From assembly GCF_000718515.1 (NCBI RefSeq), contig NZ_JNZS01000006.1, forward strand, positions 186,001 through 250,000: a stretch of DNA of 64,000 nt, given 5' to 3'. A program made the position numbers and the translations under genes. This DNA comes from Micromonospora parva. GTDB taxonomy: Bacteria; Actinomycetota; Actinomycetes; Mycobacteriales; Micromonosporaceae. The notes below the pieces were generated by a model. The model had not been told where the DNA came from. It searched no databases and was given only the letters and a program-made list of their open reading frames with translations. The first letter of the stretch is position 1; each line of letters starts with the position of its first letter. This document shows positions 51,313-60,820 of this stretch, piece by piece.

Positions 51313-52521
51313 TCAGACGGCCGCCGCGGTCAGCGTCGGCGCCACCTCGGCCCAGGAGGAGCCGAGCTCCGCCGAGCGCGTCACCGCGTCCAGCACCAGC
51401 TGGACCTGCAACGCGTCGGCGAAGGAGGGAGTCGGGTCGACACCGGTGGCGACCGCCTCGATGAAGTCGCGCATCTCGTGCGTGAACGAGTGCTCGTAGC
51501 CGATGATGTGGCCCGGGGGCCACCACGCCGACATGTACGGGTGCTCGCCCTCGGTCACCAGGATGCGGCTGAAGCCCTGCTCCGCGGCCGGTCGGGTGGC
51601 GTCGTAGAACTCCAGCTCGTTGAGGCGCTCCAGGTCGAAGACCACGCTCCCCAGCGATCCGTTGATCTCGACGCGCAGGCCGTTCTTGCGGCCGGTCGCG
51701 AAGCGGCTGGCCTCGTACGTGGCCAACGCGCCACCGTCGAGCCGGGCCACGAAGACCGCGGCGTCGTCGACGGTTACCGGCCCGGTGGGCGCACTACCGC
51801 CGTCCACGGTGGCCGCCAGACCGCTCGACTCGGCCGGCAACGGCCGCTCCTTGACGAACGTCTCGGTGACCGCGCTGACGCCACTGATCCGCTGACCCGT
51901 CACGTACTGGGTCAGGTCGATGATGTGCGCCCCGATGTCACCGAGCGCGCCGGAGCCCGCCCTGTCCTTCTGCAACCGCCAGACCAGCGGGAACTGCGGG
52001 TCCACGATCCAGTCCTGCAGGTACGTCGCACGGACGTGTCGAATCACCCCGAGCCGTCCGTCGGCGACCAACTGGCGCATCATCGTGACCGCGGGGACCC
52101 GGCGGTAGTTGAACCCGCACATCGACCGCACTCCGGCGGCCCGGGCGGTGTCCGCCGCGGCGGTCATCGCCCGTGCCTCCTCCACCGTGTTGGCCAACGG
52201 CTTCTCGCACAGCACGTGCTTGCCGGCGGCCAACGCGGCGAGAGCGATCTCGGCGTGACTGTCGCCCGGGGTGCAGATGTCGACGACGTCGATGTCGTCC
52301 CGATTGATCAGGTCACGCCAGTCGGTGGTGTACGCGTCCCAGCCGAGCCGGTCGGCGGCGTCGGCCACCTTCGCTGTGTCTCGGCCGCAGATCAACGCCA
52401 TCCGGGCCCGTGCCGGCAGGTCGAACACGCGGTTCACGGTGCGCCACGCCTGCGAGTGCGCGGCGCCCATGAACGCGTAGCCGACCATGCCGACCCGCAG
52501 TTCTTTGTCGTTCGTGGACAA
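51313..52521 (-). CDS. Gfo/Idh/MocA-family dehydrogenase
   Basis: 402 aa. Rossmann fold GMVGYAFMGAAHSQAWR (about 11-27), IDVVDICTPGDSHAEIA, HVLCEKPLAN (the EKP motif, about 105), then GFNYRRVPAVTMMRQLV and the C-terminal sheet domain with ALGDIGAHIIDL. NAD(P)-dependent dehydrogenase on a sugar or cyclitol. It is the last gene of the ABC importer operon (21 nt after the substrate-binding protein gene), and most likely oxidises the imported substrate. Confidence 0.92.
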   Translation of the reverse strand: MSTNDKELRVGMVGYAFMGAAHSQAWRTVNRVFDLPARARMALICGRDTAKVADAADRLGWDAYTTDWRDLINRDDIDVVDICTPGDSHAEIALAALAAGKHVLCEKPLANTVEEARAMTAAADTARAAGVRSMCGFNYRRVPAVTMMRQLVADGRLGVIRHVRATYLQDWIVDPQFPLVWRLQKDRAGSGALGDIGAHIIDLTQYVTGQRISGVSAVTETFVKERPLPAESSGLAATVDGGSAPTGPVTVDDAAVFVARLDGGALATYEASRFATGRKNGLRVEINGSLGSVVFDLERLNELEFYDATRPAAEQGFSRILVTEGEHPYMSAWWPPGHIIGYEHSFTHEMRDFIEAVATGVDPTPSFADALQVQLVLDAVTRSAELGSSWAEVAPTLTAAAV

Positions 52522-52542
52522 GGTGGGTCTCCCCCCGGTATG

Positions 52543-53595
52543 TCAGAACCCGAGCTTGTCGTAGCTGCTCGCGTTCTCCTTGGTGATCGTCTCCGAGGCC
52601 AGGGTCACTTCCTTGGGCACCTGCAGCTCCGTCAGGTCGCCCAGGCCCCGACCCTGCGCGATGAGCCGCGCGAGGGAGACCGCCGAGGAGGCCATCGACG
52701 GGTTGTAGGTGACAGTGGCCTTCAGCACGGTGTTATCGGCCTTGATCGCGTCGATCGCGAGCTTGGAGCCCGCGCCGCCGACCATGAAGAACTCCGACCG
52801 GTTGGCCTGCTTGATGGCCGCGAGCACACCGATGCCCTGGTCGTCGTCGTGGTTCCAGACAGCGTCGATCTTCGGCAGCGCCTGGAGCAGCTGGGCCGCC
52901 TCGCGCTGGCCGCTGTCCGAGGTGAACTCGGCCGAGCGCCGGTTGCTCACCGTGAACCCGTAGGTGGCCAGGGCTGCCTTGAAGCCGTTGCTGCGCTCGA
53001 CGGTCAGCGGGATCTCCAGACCGGCGATCTCACCGATGACCGGGTTGGCGACACCCTTGTCCTTGAGCATCTTGCCGATGAAGTGCCCGGCCGAGACGCC
53101 CATGCCGTAGTTGTCGCCCTTGATGACCAGCCGCGAGGCCAGCGCGTCGGGGAACGCCCGGTCCAGGTTCACGATCGGGATGCCCGCCTGCATCGCCTGG
53201 AGGGCAACGGCGTTGACCTCCTTGCCGTCGTGCGGCAGCACGACGATGATGTCCGGCTTCTGGGCGATCAGCGTGCCGAGCGTGGAGCGCTGGGCCTCGG
53301 AGTTCGACCCGCCGTCGACCTCCTTGAACTCCACGTCCGAGTAGGCCGCGGCCTGCGCCTTGGCGTTGGCGTGGATCGCGCCCATCCAGCCGTGGTCGGC
53401 GGCCGGCGCGGAGAAGCCGATGACGACCTTCTTGCCCGGGGCGTTGTTGCCTTCGGCGTTTCCGGCGGCCTTGGTCTGGGTGCTGGCGGCCGGAGTCTCG
53501 TTGCTGGTGCACGCGGTGAGAAGGGTGGCAGCGCCCACTGCGGCTCCACCGAAGAGCAACCGGCGGCGCGACAGGTCGCGACTGTGCTGGGTCAT
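52543..53595 (-). CDS. Sugar-binding lipoprotein of ABC importer (RbsB family)
   Basis: 350 aa. Tat-type lipoprotein signal: SRRRLLFGG at 8-16, lipobox LTAC at about 26-29. The mature part is a type I periplasmic-binding protein of the ribose/xylose group (VVIGFSAPAADHGWMGAIHA; RSTLGTLIAQKPDIIVVLPH; AGIPIVNLDRAF; WNHDDDQGIGVLAAI). Anchored outside the membrane it delivers a monosaccharide or cyclitol to the permease at 53693. Confidence 0.93.
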   Translation of the reverse strand: MTQHSRDLSRRRLLFGGAAVGAATLLTACTSNETPAASTQTKAAGNAEGNNAPGKKVVIGFSAPAADHGWMGAIHANAKAQAAAYSDVEFKEVDGGSNSEAQRSTLGTLIAQKPDIIVVLPHDGKEVNAVALQAMQAGIPIVNLDRAFPDALASRLVIKGDNYGMGVSAGHFIGKMLKDKGVANPVIGEIAGLEIPLTVERSNGFKAALATYGFTVSNRRSAEFTSDSGQREAAQLLQALPKIDAVWNHDDDQGIGVLAAIKQANRSEFFMVGGAGSKLAIDAIKADNTVLKATVTYNPSMASSAVSLARLIAQGRGLGDLTELQVPKEVTLASETITKENASSYDKLGF

Positions 53596-53692
53596 GAATG
53601 ACCTCCTGGGAGCGGGATGTGACTTTGTGAGGGTGTGCGGGCCCCGGCCACCGTCGAAGATCTCGACGTCGCCAGGACAACGGTGCGGTGCG

Positions 53693-54820
53693 TCAGGTTG
53701 CGGTGGTGACCCTGTTCCGCGCGAGGAGCCGAGTGACGGACTTGAACTGGAACTGCTGGACCAGGACGGCGGCGACGATGATGCCGCCCTTGACCATGTT
53801 CTGGGCCTCGATGGAGAGGCCGTTGATGGCGAAGAGGTTCGTGATCGTGGCGAAGATGATGACGCCGAGCAGCGAGCCGACGATCGTGCCCCGGCCGCCG
53901 CTGAGCAACGTCCCGCCGATGATCGCCGCGGCGATCGCGTCCAACTCGTACAGGTTGGCCATCGCCGCCTGCGCCGAGGTGGCCTGCGAGGTGAGCATGA
54001 TGGCGGCGATGCCGCAGCAGAGACCGGAGAGCGCGTAGAGCAGCATGGTGTGCCGCCGGACGTTGATGCCGGCCAACCGCGCCGCCTCCGGGTTGCCGCC
54101 GACGGCGATGGTCCGCCGGCCGAAGGTCGTCCGGTTGAGCACCACCCACCCGGCCAGCACCACCGCGCCGAGGATGTAGACGAGGATCGGGATGCCGATC
54201 ACCTTGCGCGCCGCGATGTCGTTGATGAAGGTGCTGCTCGACACCTGGGTCTGCTTGTTGGAGATCGACGCGGCGAGGCCGCGCGCGGCCACCAGCATCG
54301 CCAGCGTCGCGATGAAGGGCACCAGCCGCCCGTACGAGATGAGCACACCGTTGACCAGGCCGACGCAGATGCCGACCACCAGGGCGGTGAAGATCATGCC
54401 GCCGGCGCCGTAGCTCTGGGTGGCCACAGTGGTGCACCAGACCCCGGCCAGCGCGACGATCGCACCGACCGACAGGTCGATACCACCACCGATGATCACG
54501 AAGGTCATCCCGACCGTGACCACGCCGACGACGGAGGCCAACTGGAGGATGGCCAGCACGTTGTTCCAGACCCAGTTCGGGTCGCCGTACAGGTCGGGCT
54601 TGGTGACCGCGCCGACCACGATGAGCGCGGCCAGCACCCCGATCAGACCGAGGTTGCGCTTCGCGCCGTCGCCGCCGTCACCCCGCCACCAGGAGAGCTT
54701 CCCCCCGGAGGATGCTTTGTCGCTGGCCACCGCAGTCTCCGCCGGGTCCACCGGCGGCGACTGTGCCGGAAGCTGCGGGCGCTCCGGTGTCGCGGTGGGA
54801 GTGGGAGTCGCGTCGCTCAT
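53693..54820 (-). CDS. Sugar ABC transporter permease (RbsC family)
   Basis: 375 aa. Long Pro/Ala-rich cytoplasmic N-terminus of ~65 residues, then eight to ten spans, with the family-typical IGGGIDLSVGAIVALAGV, FIATLAMLVAARGLA, GGNPEAARLAGINV and AIIGGTLLSGGRGTIVGSLLG. Moves the sugar through the membrane with the ATPase at 54817, to which it is coupled by a 4-nt overlap. Confidence 0.93.
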   Translation of the reverse strand: MSDATPTPTATPERPQLPAQSPPVDPAETAVASDKASSGGKLSWWRGDGGDGAKRNLGLIGVLAALIVVGAVTKPDLYGDPNWVWNNVLAILQLASVVGVVTVGMTFVIIGGGIDLSVGAIVALAGVWCTTVATQSYGAGGMIFTALVVGICVGLVNGVLISYGRLVPFIATLAMLVAARGLAASISNKQTQVSSSTFINDIAARKVIGIPILVYILGAVVLAGWVVLNRTTFGRRTIAVGGNPEAARLAGINVRRHTMLLYALSGLCCGIAAIMLTSQATSAQAAMANLYELDAIAAAIIGGTLLSGGRGTIVGSLLGVIIFATITNLFAINGLSIEAQNMVKGGIIVAAVLVQQFQFKSVTRLLARNRVTTAT

Positions 54821-56439
54821 GCCGGTGCGCCTTCCATCAAGGACCCCGCCATCACGAGGTCAAGCACAGTGTTCTCGTCGAGTTCGCCGGCCGCGGCTTC
54901 GCGGACGACCCGCCCTTCCCGCATCACCAGCACCCGGTCGGCCAGACCCAGCACCTCGGGCACCTCGCTGGAGACCAGCAGCACCCCGACGCCCTGCGCG
55001 GCCAGTGCCCGGATGACCTGGTAGAGCTCAGCCCGGGCGCCCACGTCCACACCCCGGGTCGGCTCGTCGAGAAGCAGCAGTTTGGTGCCGCCGAGCAGCC
55101 ACCGCCCCACCACCACCTTCTGCTGGTTGCCGCCGGACAGGGTGCGGACCGGCCGGTCGACGTCGCGGGGCCGCAGCTCCAGGGTCTCGGCGATCCGGTC
55201 CGCCTCGGCGCGTTCCTTGGCCGCGTTGGTGAAGCCGAGCCGCGCGTACCGGCCGAAGGTGGCCAGCGTGACGTTGCGGTAGATCGGCTCGCCGAGCAGC
55301 AACGCCTGGCTCTTACGTTCCTCCGGGGCCATCCCCATGCCGGCGCGAACCGCCGCGCCGACGCCGGGCCGCAGGACCTTGCCGTCCATCCGCACCGTGC
55401 CGGCCTCCGGCAGGCGGGCACCGTAGATCGTCTCCAGCAGCTCGGAACGACCGGAGCCGACCAGCCCCGCGATGCCCACGATCTCCCCGGCGCGCACGTT
55501 CAGCGAGACGTCGGCGAACTCGCCCTCGCGGGTCAACCCCTCCACCTGGAGCAGGTCGGCACCCGCCGGGTCGTCGGCCGGCCGGTCCGGGAAGACGTAC
55601 TCGATGGTGCGGCCGGTCATCCGGCTCACCAGGTCGCGGGTCGGGGTGTCGCGCGCCGGCAGGTTCGCCGCCGTGGTCCGGCCGTCCTTGAGTACGGTGA
55701 CCCGGTCGCCGATCTCGCGGATCTCCTCCAACCGGTGGGAGATGTAGATGACGGCGATGCCCTGCGCGGTCAGCTCGCGGATGATCCGGAACAGGTTGCC
55801 GACCTCGTCGTGGGCCAGCACCGCGCTCGGCTCGTCCATGATGATCAGTCGGGCCTCGTGCGACAGCGCCCGGGCCATGCTGACGATCTGCTTGCCCGCC
55901 GCCGGCAGGGACCTGACCATGCGCCCCGGCGGAATCTCACCGTGGCCGAGCCGGCTGAGGATCTGCCGGGTGTGCCGGGCCATCCGGCCGCGCCGGACGA
56001 ACCCGAAGCGGCGGTACTCGTGCCCGAGGAAGGCGTTCTCCGCCACCGACAGGTCCTCGACCAGGTCAAGCTCCTGGTAGATTGTGGCGATGCCGGCCTT
56101 CATGGCCGCCTGCGGGTTGGCGAACGTGGTCGGCTCACCGCGCCACTCCACCAGCCCGGAATCCGGTTGGTGCACCCCGGCGAGCACCTTGATGAGGGTG
56201 GACTTGCCGGCGCCGTTCTGCCCGAGCAGGCAGTGCACCTCGCCGGCACGCACCTCCAGCTGCACGCCGTCGAGCGCGCGTACGCCAGGGAAGGTCTTGA
56301 CCAGATCGGTGAGGCGCAGGACCACCTCGCCCGCGACGGTGTCGGCGGGAGCCTCGACCAGCGGCGCCTCGGCGACGGCCTCGGCCGACGCGGTGGCGGG
56401 GTCATCCTCGGGCAGGGCCACAGTCTCCTCCTCGCTCAC
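54817..56439 (-). CDS. Sugar ABC transporter ATP-binding protein (RbsA family, two ABC domains)
   Basis: 540 aa. First domain: Walker A GQNGAGKST (about 75), LSVAENAFLGHE, SLPAAGKQIVSMARALS, LIIMDEPSAVL. Second domain: GLVGSGRSELLETIYG in place of a canonical Walker A, LSGGNQQKVVVGRWLL and LLLLDEPTRGVDVGA. Degenerate second Walker A is normal in RbsA/XylG. First gene of the importer operon; about 140 nt downstream of the ROK regulator and past a 60-bp tandem repeat. Confidence 0.93.
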   Translation of the reverse strand: MSEEETVALPEDDPATASAEAVAEAPLVEAPADTVAGEVVLRLTDLVKTFPGVRALDGVQLEVRAGEVHCLLGQNGAGKSTLIKVLAGVHQPDSGLVEWRGEPTTFANPQAAMKAGIATIYQELDLVEDLSVAENAFLGHEYRRFGFVRRGRMARHTRQILSRLGHGEIPPGRMVRSLPAAGKQIVSMARALSHEARLIIMDEPSAVLAHDEVGNLFRIIRELTAQGIAVIYISHRLEEIREIGDRVTVLKDGRTTAANLPARDTPTRDLVSRMTGRTIEYVFPDRPADDPAGADLLQVEGLTREGEFADVSLNVRAGEIVGIAGLVGSGRSELLETIYGARLPEAGTVRMDGKVLRPGVGAAVRAGMGMAPEERKSQALLLGEPIYRNVTLATFGRYARLGFTNAAKERAEADRIAETLELRPRDVDRPVRTLSGGNQQKVVVGRWLLGGTKLLLLDEPTRGVDVGARAELYQVIRALAAQGVGVLLVSSEVPEVLGLADRVLVMREGRVVREAAAGELDENTVLDLVMAGSLMEGAPA

Positions 56440-56460
56440 GACGGAATCTCGAACAGCTCA

Positions 56461-56580
56461 CTGTGCCGGCCTCTGTTCGCGACTGCGGGGCTCGCAAACC
56501 CGGCTCACTCCTCGCGCTCACTGTGCCGGCCTCTGTTCGCGACTGCGGGGCTCGCAAACCCGGCTCACTCCTCGCGCTCA
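56461..56580. repeat. 60-bp tandem duplication
   Basis: 56461-56520 and 56521-56580 are identical. The unit read on the minus strand contains GTGAGCGCGAGGAGTGAGCC, a GTG and a Shine-Dalgarno-like GAGGAG. The TCA at the end of copy 2 provides the stop codon of the ROK gene (56578-56580). Confidence 0.95.
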
Positions 56581-57822
56581 CGAGGCTTCCCCGAAGGCGA
56601 CGTCGCTCGCGAGCACCGCCGCGCCGGTGACACCGGCCCGGCCGCCCAGCTCGGACAGGACGACGGGAAGGTTGCCGGTGGCCAGCGGCAGTGACCGGCG
56701 GTAGACCACGCTGCGGATCTCGGCGAGCAGGATGTGACCCAGCTGGGCCAGCCCGCCGCCGATCACGATCATCGACGGGTTGGTGAAGCTGACCAGGCCG
56801 GCGAGCACGCCGCCGACCCGCCGTCCGCCGTCGCGGATCAACTGGATGCAGGTCAGGTCGCCCTCGACGGCGCCCTCGGCGACGTCCAGGGCGGTCACCA
56901 CACCACGCAGGGCCAATCGCTCGGCGAGCGCCGGCGACGTGCCACTGCGGGCGGCGGCCGCCGCGTCCTTGGCCAGCGCGGCGCCGCTGAACAGCGCCTC
57001 CAGGCAGCCGACGTTGCCGCACGAGCACATCGGACCGTGTGAGTCGACCTGGATGTGGCCGATGTCGCCGGCACAGCCGTCGGTGCCCCGGTAGACCTCG
57101 CCGGTGAGGTAGATGCCGCACCCGACGCCGGTGCCGATCTTCACGAAGAGGAAGTCGTCCACCGAGTGGGCGACACCGCCGTGCCGCTCGCCGATCGCCA
57201 TGATGTTGACGTCGTTGTCGACGACCGCCGGGCAACCGTGCTCCCGGCTGAGCAGTTCACGCACCGGGAACCGGTCCCAGCCCGGCATGATCGGCGGTGA
57301 GACCGGCACGCCGTCACGGAAGCTGACCGGGCCGGGTACGCCGATGCCCACCGCGTCCAGTCGCTCGTACGCGCCGTCGACCCGGGCCTTGTGCAGCAGC
57401 TCGTTGACCCGTTGCAGGGTCACCTTCGGGCCGTTGCGGATGTCCGCCGCCTCGGCGTAGTGGGCCACCGGTTCGAGGCGACCGTTGACCACCTCGACGT
57501 CCATCGAACTGGCGCCGAGGTCGACCGCGGCGAAGCGCAGCTTCGGGTTCAACTCGACGAGCGTCGAGCGACGCCCACCTCGGGACGCGGCGAGCCCCGC
57601 CTCGGCGACGTAACCCAACGCCACCAGGCGGTCCAGCTCGGCCAGCATGCGTGGACGCGGCATCTGGAGGCGGTCGCCCAGCTCGGCGCGGGACACGGCC
57701 CCCTCGTCGCGGAGCAACCGCAACAGTCGCACGTGCAGGGGGTCGACGGTACGCACCGGGGAGGCCCCCTCTTCATTGGCAGCGTTCACATCGACGCAAT
57801 GCCGATGTGTTGTGTCCGACAC
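56578..57822 (-). CDS. ROK-family transcriptional repressor
   Basis: 414 aa from GTG 57822; a GTG at about 57756 with GAGGGGG in front is an alternative. N-terminal winged helix (VRLLRLLRDEGAVSRAELGD; DRLQMPRPRMLAELDRLVAL), then the ROK sugar-kinase-like domain with AAVDLGASSMDVEVV, VVDNDVNIMAIGERHGG, FLFVKIGTGVGCGIYL and the zinc motif CSCGNVGCLEALFSG. ROK repressors release DNA when they bind a sugar. Located right upstream of a sugar ABC operon, it most likely controls it. The stop is donated by a tandem repeat. Confidence 0.9.
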   Translation of the reverse strand: MSDTTHRHCVDVNAANEEGASPVRTVDPLHVRLLRLLRDEGAVSRAELGDRLQMPRPRMLAELDRLVALGYVAEAGLAASRGGRRSTLVELNPKLRFAAVDLGASSMDVEVVNGRLEPVAHYAEAADIRNGPKVTLQRVNELLHKARVDGAYERLDAVGIGVPGPVSFRDGVPVSPPIMPGWDRFPVRELLSREHGCPAVVDNDVNIMAIGERHGGVAHSVDDFLFVKIGTGVGCGIYLTGEVYRGTDGCAGDIGHIQVDSHGPMCSCGNVGCLEALFSGAALAKDAAAAARSGTSPALAERLALRGVVTALDVAEGAVEGDLTCIQLIRDGGRRVGGVLAGLVSFTNPSMIVIGGGLAQLGHILLAEIRSVVYRRSLPLATGNLPVVLSELGGRAGVTGAAVLASDVAFGEAS

Positions 57823-57896
57823 AGTAAGAGCGTTCAGCGCCGCCTGTCCAGAGCTTCAACCGTTCCGAGACCAACTTTTGTCCGAAAGAACAAAAG
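57788..57896 (-). promoter_or_regulatory. Three palindromes around the ROK gene start
   Basis: ACATCG-n9-CGATGT (57788-57808), TGTGTC-c-GACACA (57811-57823, covering GTG 57822) and CTTTTGT-n8-ACAAAAG (57875-57896). The last is AT-rich and the best operator candidate. It may be autoregulation by the ROK protein. Confidence 0.5.
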
Positions 57897-57967
57897 CTAC
57901 TAGTCGATCAAGGAAAGGATCACGGACGGCCTGCGACCCCTCGCCGCCAGTTTCATCGACAGACATG

Positions 57968-58007
57968 CAATCGCCCCGCCAGCCGATCCTCGGGTGGCGG
58001 GCGATTG
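57968..58007 (-). terminator. Hairpin terminator of the BrkB-like gene
   Basis: CAATCGCCcCGCCA (57968-57981) pairs TGGCGGGCGATTG (57995-58007) with one bulge, 45 nt past the stop at 58052. Confidence 0.7.
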
Positions 58008-58051
58008 GCGCTCTGCTGGCCTGTGCTGGCCCGGCTCCTGGCGCTGGGCCG

Positions 58052-59077
58052 TCAGCGGCGGCCGGCGGAGTTGCGCTTCTTGCGGAGCTTGCGATCGTCG
58101 CGCAGCTCGACGTACGGCTCGTCGTCCACCGGGTGGCCGGCGGAGATCGCGCGACCGCGTTCCAACTCCGCGTCGAACTCCGCCCCCAGCAGGATCGCGA
58201 TGTTGCTCAGCCACAACCAGACCAGGAAGATGATCACGCCGGCCAGCGTCCCGTACGTCTTGTCGTACGAACCGAAGTTGCTCACGTAGAAGGCGAACAG
58301 GCCGGAGATCACCAACCAGATCACCACGGCCAGCACCCCGCCCGGGCTGACCCAGCGGAAGCCGCCGTGCCGCGCGTTGGGCGAGGCCCAGTAGAGGATC
58401 GCGAACATCAGGCTGACCAGGACCAGCAGCACCGGCCACTTGGCGACGTCCCACACCGCCACCGCCGTCGAGCCGACCCCGATCACGTCACCGACCGATT
58501 CGGCCAGGCGGCCGGTGAAGACCACGATCACCGCGCTGGCCAGCAGCAGCACCCCGATCACCGCTGTCACGCCGAGCCGGATCGGCAGCGTCTTCCAGAT
58601 CGGTCGCCCCTCCGGCACGTCGTAGATGGTGTTGGAGGCACGCATGAACGCGCCGATGTAACCGGAGGCCGACCAGAACGCGGCCACCAGACCGACGATC
58701 GCGGCGATGCTGGCCAGGCCACCGTTGCGGCCCGCGGTGTCGATCGCGCCCTCGATGATCTTCTGGATGCTGTCGTTCGGCACCGCCTGGTTGACGGTGT
58801 CCTTGACGCCCTCGGTGGCGCTCTCGCCGAGCAGGCCGAGCAGGGATATCAGCACCAGCACGCCGGGGAAGATGGACAGCACCCCGTAGTACGTCAGTGC
58901 CGCCGCCCAGTCGGTCAGGCTGTCGTCCTGGAACTCGGTGATCGTCCGGCGGAAGGCCGCCTTCCAGCCACTGCCGGGCAGGTCGGTGGGGCTGTCCGGG
59001 CCCGCGTCGGGGCCAACGGGCGTGGTGGCCCGATCGCGATCACGCTCGCGCTGGGCGGAAGACTCGTCCGAGGCCAT
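58052..59077 (-). CDS. YihY/BrkB-family inner-membrane protein
   Basis: 341 aa. Charged N-terminus of ~40 residues, then six spans with family markers (DSLTDWAAALTYYGVLSIFP near 55-75, AALTYYGVLS; SASGYIGAFMRASNTIYD; YVSNFGSYDKTYGTLAGVIIFLVWLWLSNIAILLGAEFDAEL in pieces near 250-300). Lys/Arg-rich C-terminus. Function of the family is uncertain; earlier described as RNase BN, now as a membrane transporter-like protein. Single gene with its own terminator. Confidence 0.9.
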   Translation of the reverse strand: MASDESSAQRERDRDRATTPVGPDAGPDSPTDLPGSGWKAAFRRTITEFQDDSLTDWAAALTYYGVLSIFPGVLVLISLLGLLGESATEGVKDTVNQAVPNDSIQKIIEGAIDTAGRNGGLASIAAIVGLVAAFWSASGYIGAFMRASNTIYDVPEGRPIWKTLPIRLGVTAVIGVLLLASAVIVVFTGRLAESVGDVIGVGSTAVAVWDVAKWPVLLVLVSLMFAILYWASPNARHGGFRWVSPGGVLAVVIWLVISGLFAFYVSNFGSYDKTYGTLAGVIIFLVWLWLSNIAILLGAEFDAELERGRAISAGHPVDDEPYVELRDDRKLRKKRNSAGRR

Positions 59078-59141
59078 CGCCCCTCCTCCTGGTCGGTGGT
59101 GTCACCTCCGGTCATGCCCCGTCGACGGGCGCGGATAACCC

Positions 59142-59951
59142 CTAGGTGTAGAGCAACCTGGCCATTCGCCGGGAAGCCACCAGCAGGCCGAGCACCACCA
59201 TCGCCAGCAGGTAGAGCACGTCGAGCAGCCAGAGCCAGCCGCCGCTGCCCAGCGTGACCCCGCGGATCAGGTGCACCGAGCGGTACAGCGGGGTGATCTC
59301 GACGAGCCAGTGCAGCACCGTCGGATAGGCCTGCGCCGGCACGAAGGTGCCGGAGAAGAGGAAGAGGGTGAACTGCGCGGAGCCCATCAGGTCGAAATCC
59401 TGCCAGCTGCGCATCAGGGTGGCGATCGTCATGCCGAGCGCCCCGAACGCGAACCCGACCAGCACCGCGGCCGGGAGGGCGGTCAGCGCGCGGGCGACGC
59501 TGGTCAGATCCAGGGCGACCATCACCCCGAGGAACGCCGCCGAGTAGGCGCCGCCCCGCAGCATCGCCCAACCCAACTCGCCCACGGCGATCTCGAACGG
59601 CCGTACCGGGGTGGCGATCATCCCGTCGTACAGCTTCATGTACTTCATCTTGCCGAAGAAGTTGAAGGTGGTCTCCGCGAGCGCCCCGGTCATCGCCGAG
59701 GCGGCGAGCATCGCCGGGGCCACGAACTCGGCGTACGAGACCAGCCGCCCGTCGGGCAGCGGCAGGTCGCCGACGAGCGCTCCGACGCCCACCCCGATGG
59801 AGAGCAGGTAGAGCAGCGGCTCCACGAAGCCGGAGAGCAGCAGCAGCCAGTAGACCGACTTCAGCGCCGCGACGTTGCGCCCGAGCACCGACGCCGACCG
59901 CCGGGACGCGGCGGAGACGTCGACCAGCCGGGGCAGGATCAGCGTGACCAC
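59142..59951 (-). CDS. ABC-2 type permease (DrrB/NodJ-like), subunit 2
   Basis: 269 aa. Six spans with ABC-2 signature: VEPLLYLLSIGVGVGALVG, ATTFNFFGKMKYMKLYDGMIATP (cut), LTALPAAVLVGFAFGALGM, MGSAQFTLFLFSGTFVPAQ and the C-terminal LLDVLYLLAMVVLGLLVASR. NodJ/DrrB group, works with a DrrA/NodI-type ATPase (probably the one at 63461). It follows the related permease at 59985 by 33 nt. Confidence 0.9.
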   Translation of the reverse strand: MVTLILPRLVDVSAASRRSASVLGRNVAALKSVYWLLLLSGFVEPLLYLLSIGVGVGALVGDLPLPDGRLVSYAEFVAPAMLAASAMTGALAETTFNFFGKMKYMKLYDGMIATPVRPFEIAVGELGWAMLRGGAYSAAFLGVMVALDLTSVARALTALPAAVLVGFAFGALGMTIATLMRSWQDFDLMGSAQFTLFLFSGTFVPAQAYPTVLHWLVEITPLYRSVHLIRGVTLGSGGWLWLLDVLYLLAMVVLGLLVASRRMARLLYT

Positions 59952-59984
59952 GACACCCTCTCTGCTCGCTCTTCGGGTTGCTGT

Positions 59985-60773
59985 TCAGACGACGAGCTTG
60001 CGGCGGAACGCGCGCACCGCCAGCAACCAGCCGGCGATCGCCCAAGCGGCCAGGTAGAGCAGGTGCCCGACGATCGACCACTGCGGGGCGACACCGAGCG
60101 TGGCCGCCCGGCACAGGTCCACGGCGTGCCACAACGGCGTCACGTACGCCAGCCAGCGCAGCGCGTCGGGCAACGACTCGACCGGGAAGAACACCCCGGC
60201 GAAGAGCGTCATCGGAATGACCGCGAACCGGAACAGCATCGCCAGCCAGTTGTCGCTCGACACCGACGCGGCGTACGCGAAGGTCGGCGCGGCGACGGCC
60301 AGCCCGAGCAACGCCACCACCGGCAGGGTGGCCACCGCCCACGGCGAGCGCAACGCCCCGAACACCCCGGTGACCAGCAGGAACGCCGCGATGGTGGTGA
60401 GCACCCGGAACAGCACGAAAGCCAGGTGCCCGGCCACGATGTCACCCACCCGCAGCGGCGAAGCGCCCTGCGCGAAGTAGGTCTTGACCCACTGGAAGTT
60501 GCTGAACACCGGCCAGGTGGAGTCGCCGACGGTCACCTGGAGCGCGGTCGAGGCGATCAGCCCGGGGACCAGCCAGTCGAGGTAACGCACCCCGCCGACG
60601 CCCTGGTCGATGTAGGCGCCGACGCCCAGCCCGAAGCCGAGCACGGTCAGCACCGGCAGCAGGAACGAGGAGAACACCCCGGCCCGCCAGGTGCGTCGCA
60701 GACCCACCAGGTAGTGCTCGAACACCGCGTACGCCGGCACCCAGGGGAACCGCGCCGATCCCGCCACACTCAC
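59985..60773 (-). CDS. ABC-2 type permease (NodJ-like), subunit 1
   Basis: 262 aa. Similar to the protein at 59142 in fold and length: FLLPVLTVLGFGLGVGAYID, YLDWLVPGLIASTALQVTVG, VGDIVAGHLAFVLFRVLTTI, FRFAVIPMTLFAGVFFPVE and YLAAWAIAGWLLAVRAFRRK. Two adjacent unequal permeases suggest a heterodimeric exporter. Start GTG 60773. Composite repeat lies upstream. Confidence 0.9.
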   Translation of the reverse strand: MSVAGSARFPWVPAYAVFEHYLVGLRRTWRAGVFSSFLLPVLTVLGFGLGVGAYIDQGVGGVRYLDWLVPGLIASTALQVTVGDSTWPVFSNFQWVKTYFAQGASPLRVGDIVAGHLAFVLFRVLTTIAAFLLVTGVFGALRSPWAVATLPVVALLGLAVAAPTFAYAASVSSDNWLAMLFRFAVIPMTLFAGVFFPVESLPDALRWLAYVTPLWHAVDLCRAATLGVAPQWSIVGHLLYLAAWAIAGWLLAVRAFRRKLVV

Positions 60774-60820
60774 CCGATCACCCCGCCCACCGCGTCGTCC
60801 ACCACGACCTGTCTACCCCT

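Noticed and set aside
50775..51464. Plus-strand ORF in the 640-nt gap
   Set aside because: Contains poly-Arg runs, has no ribosome site and overlaps the 3' part of the Gfo/Idh gene.
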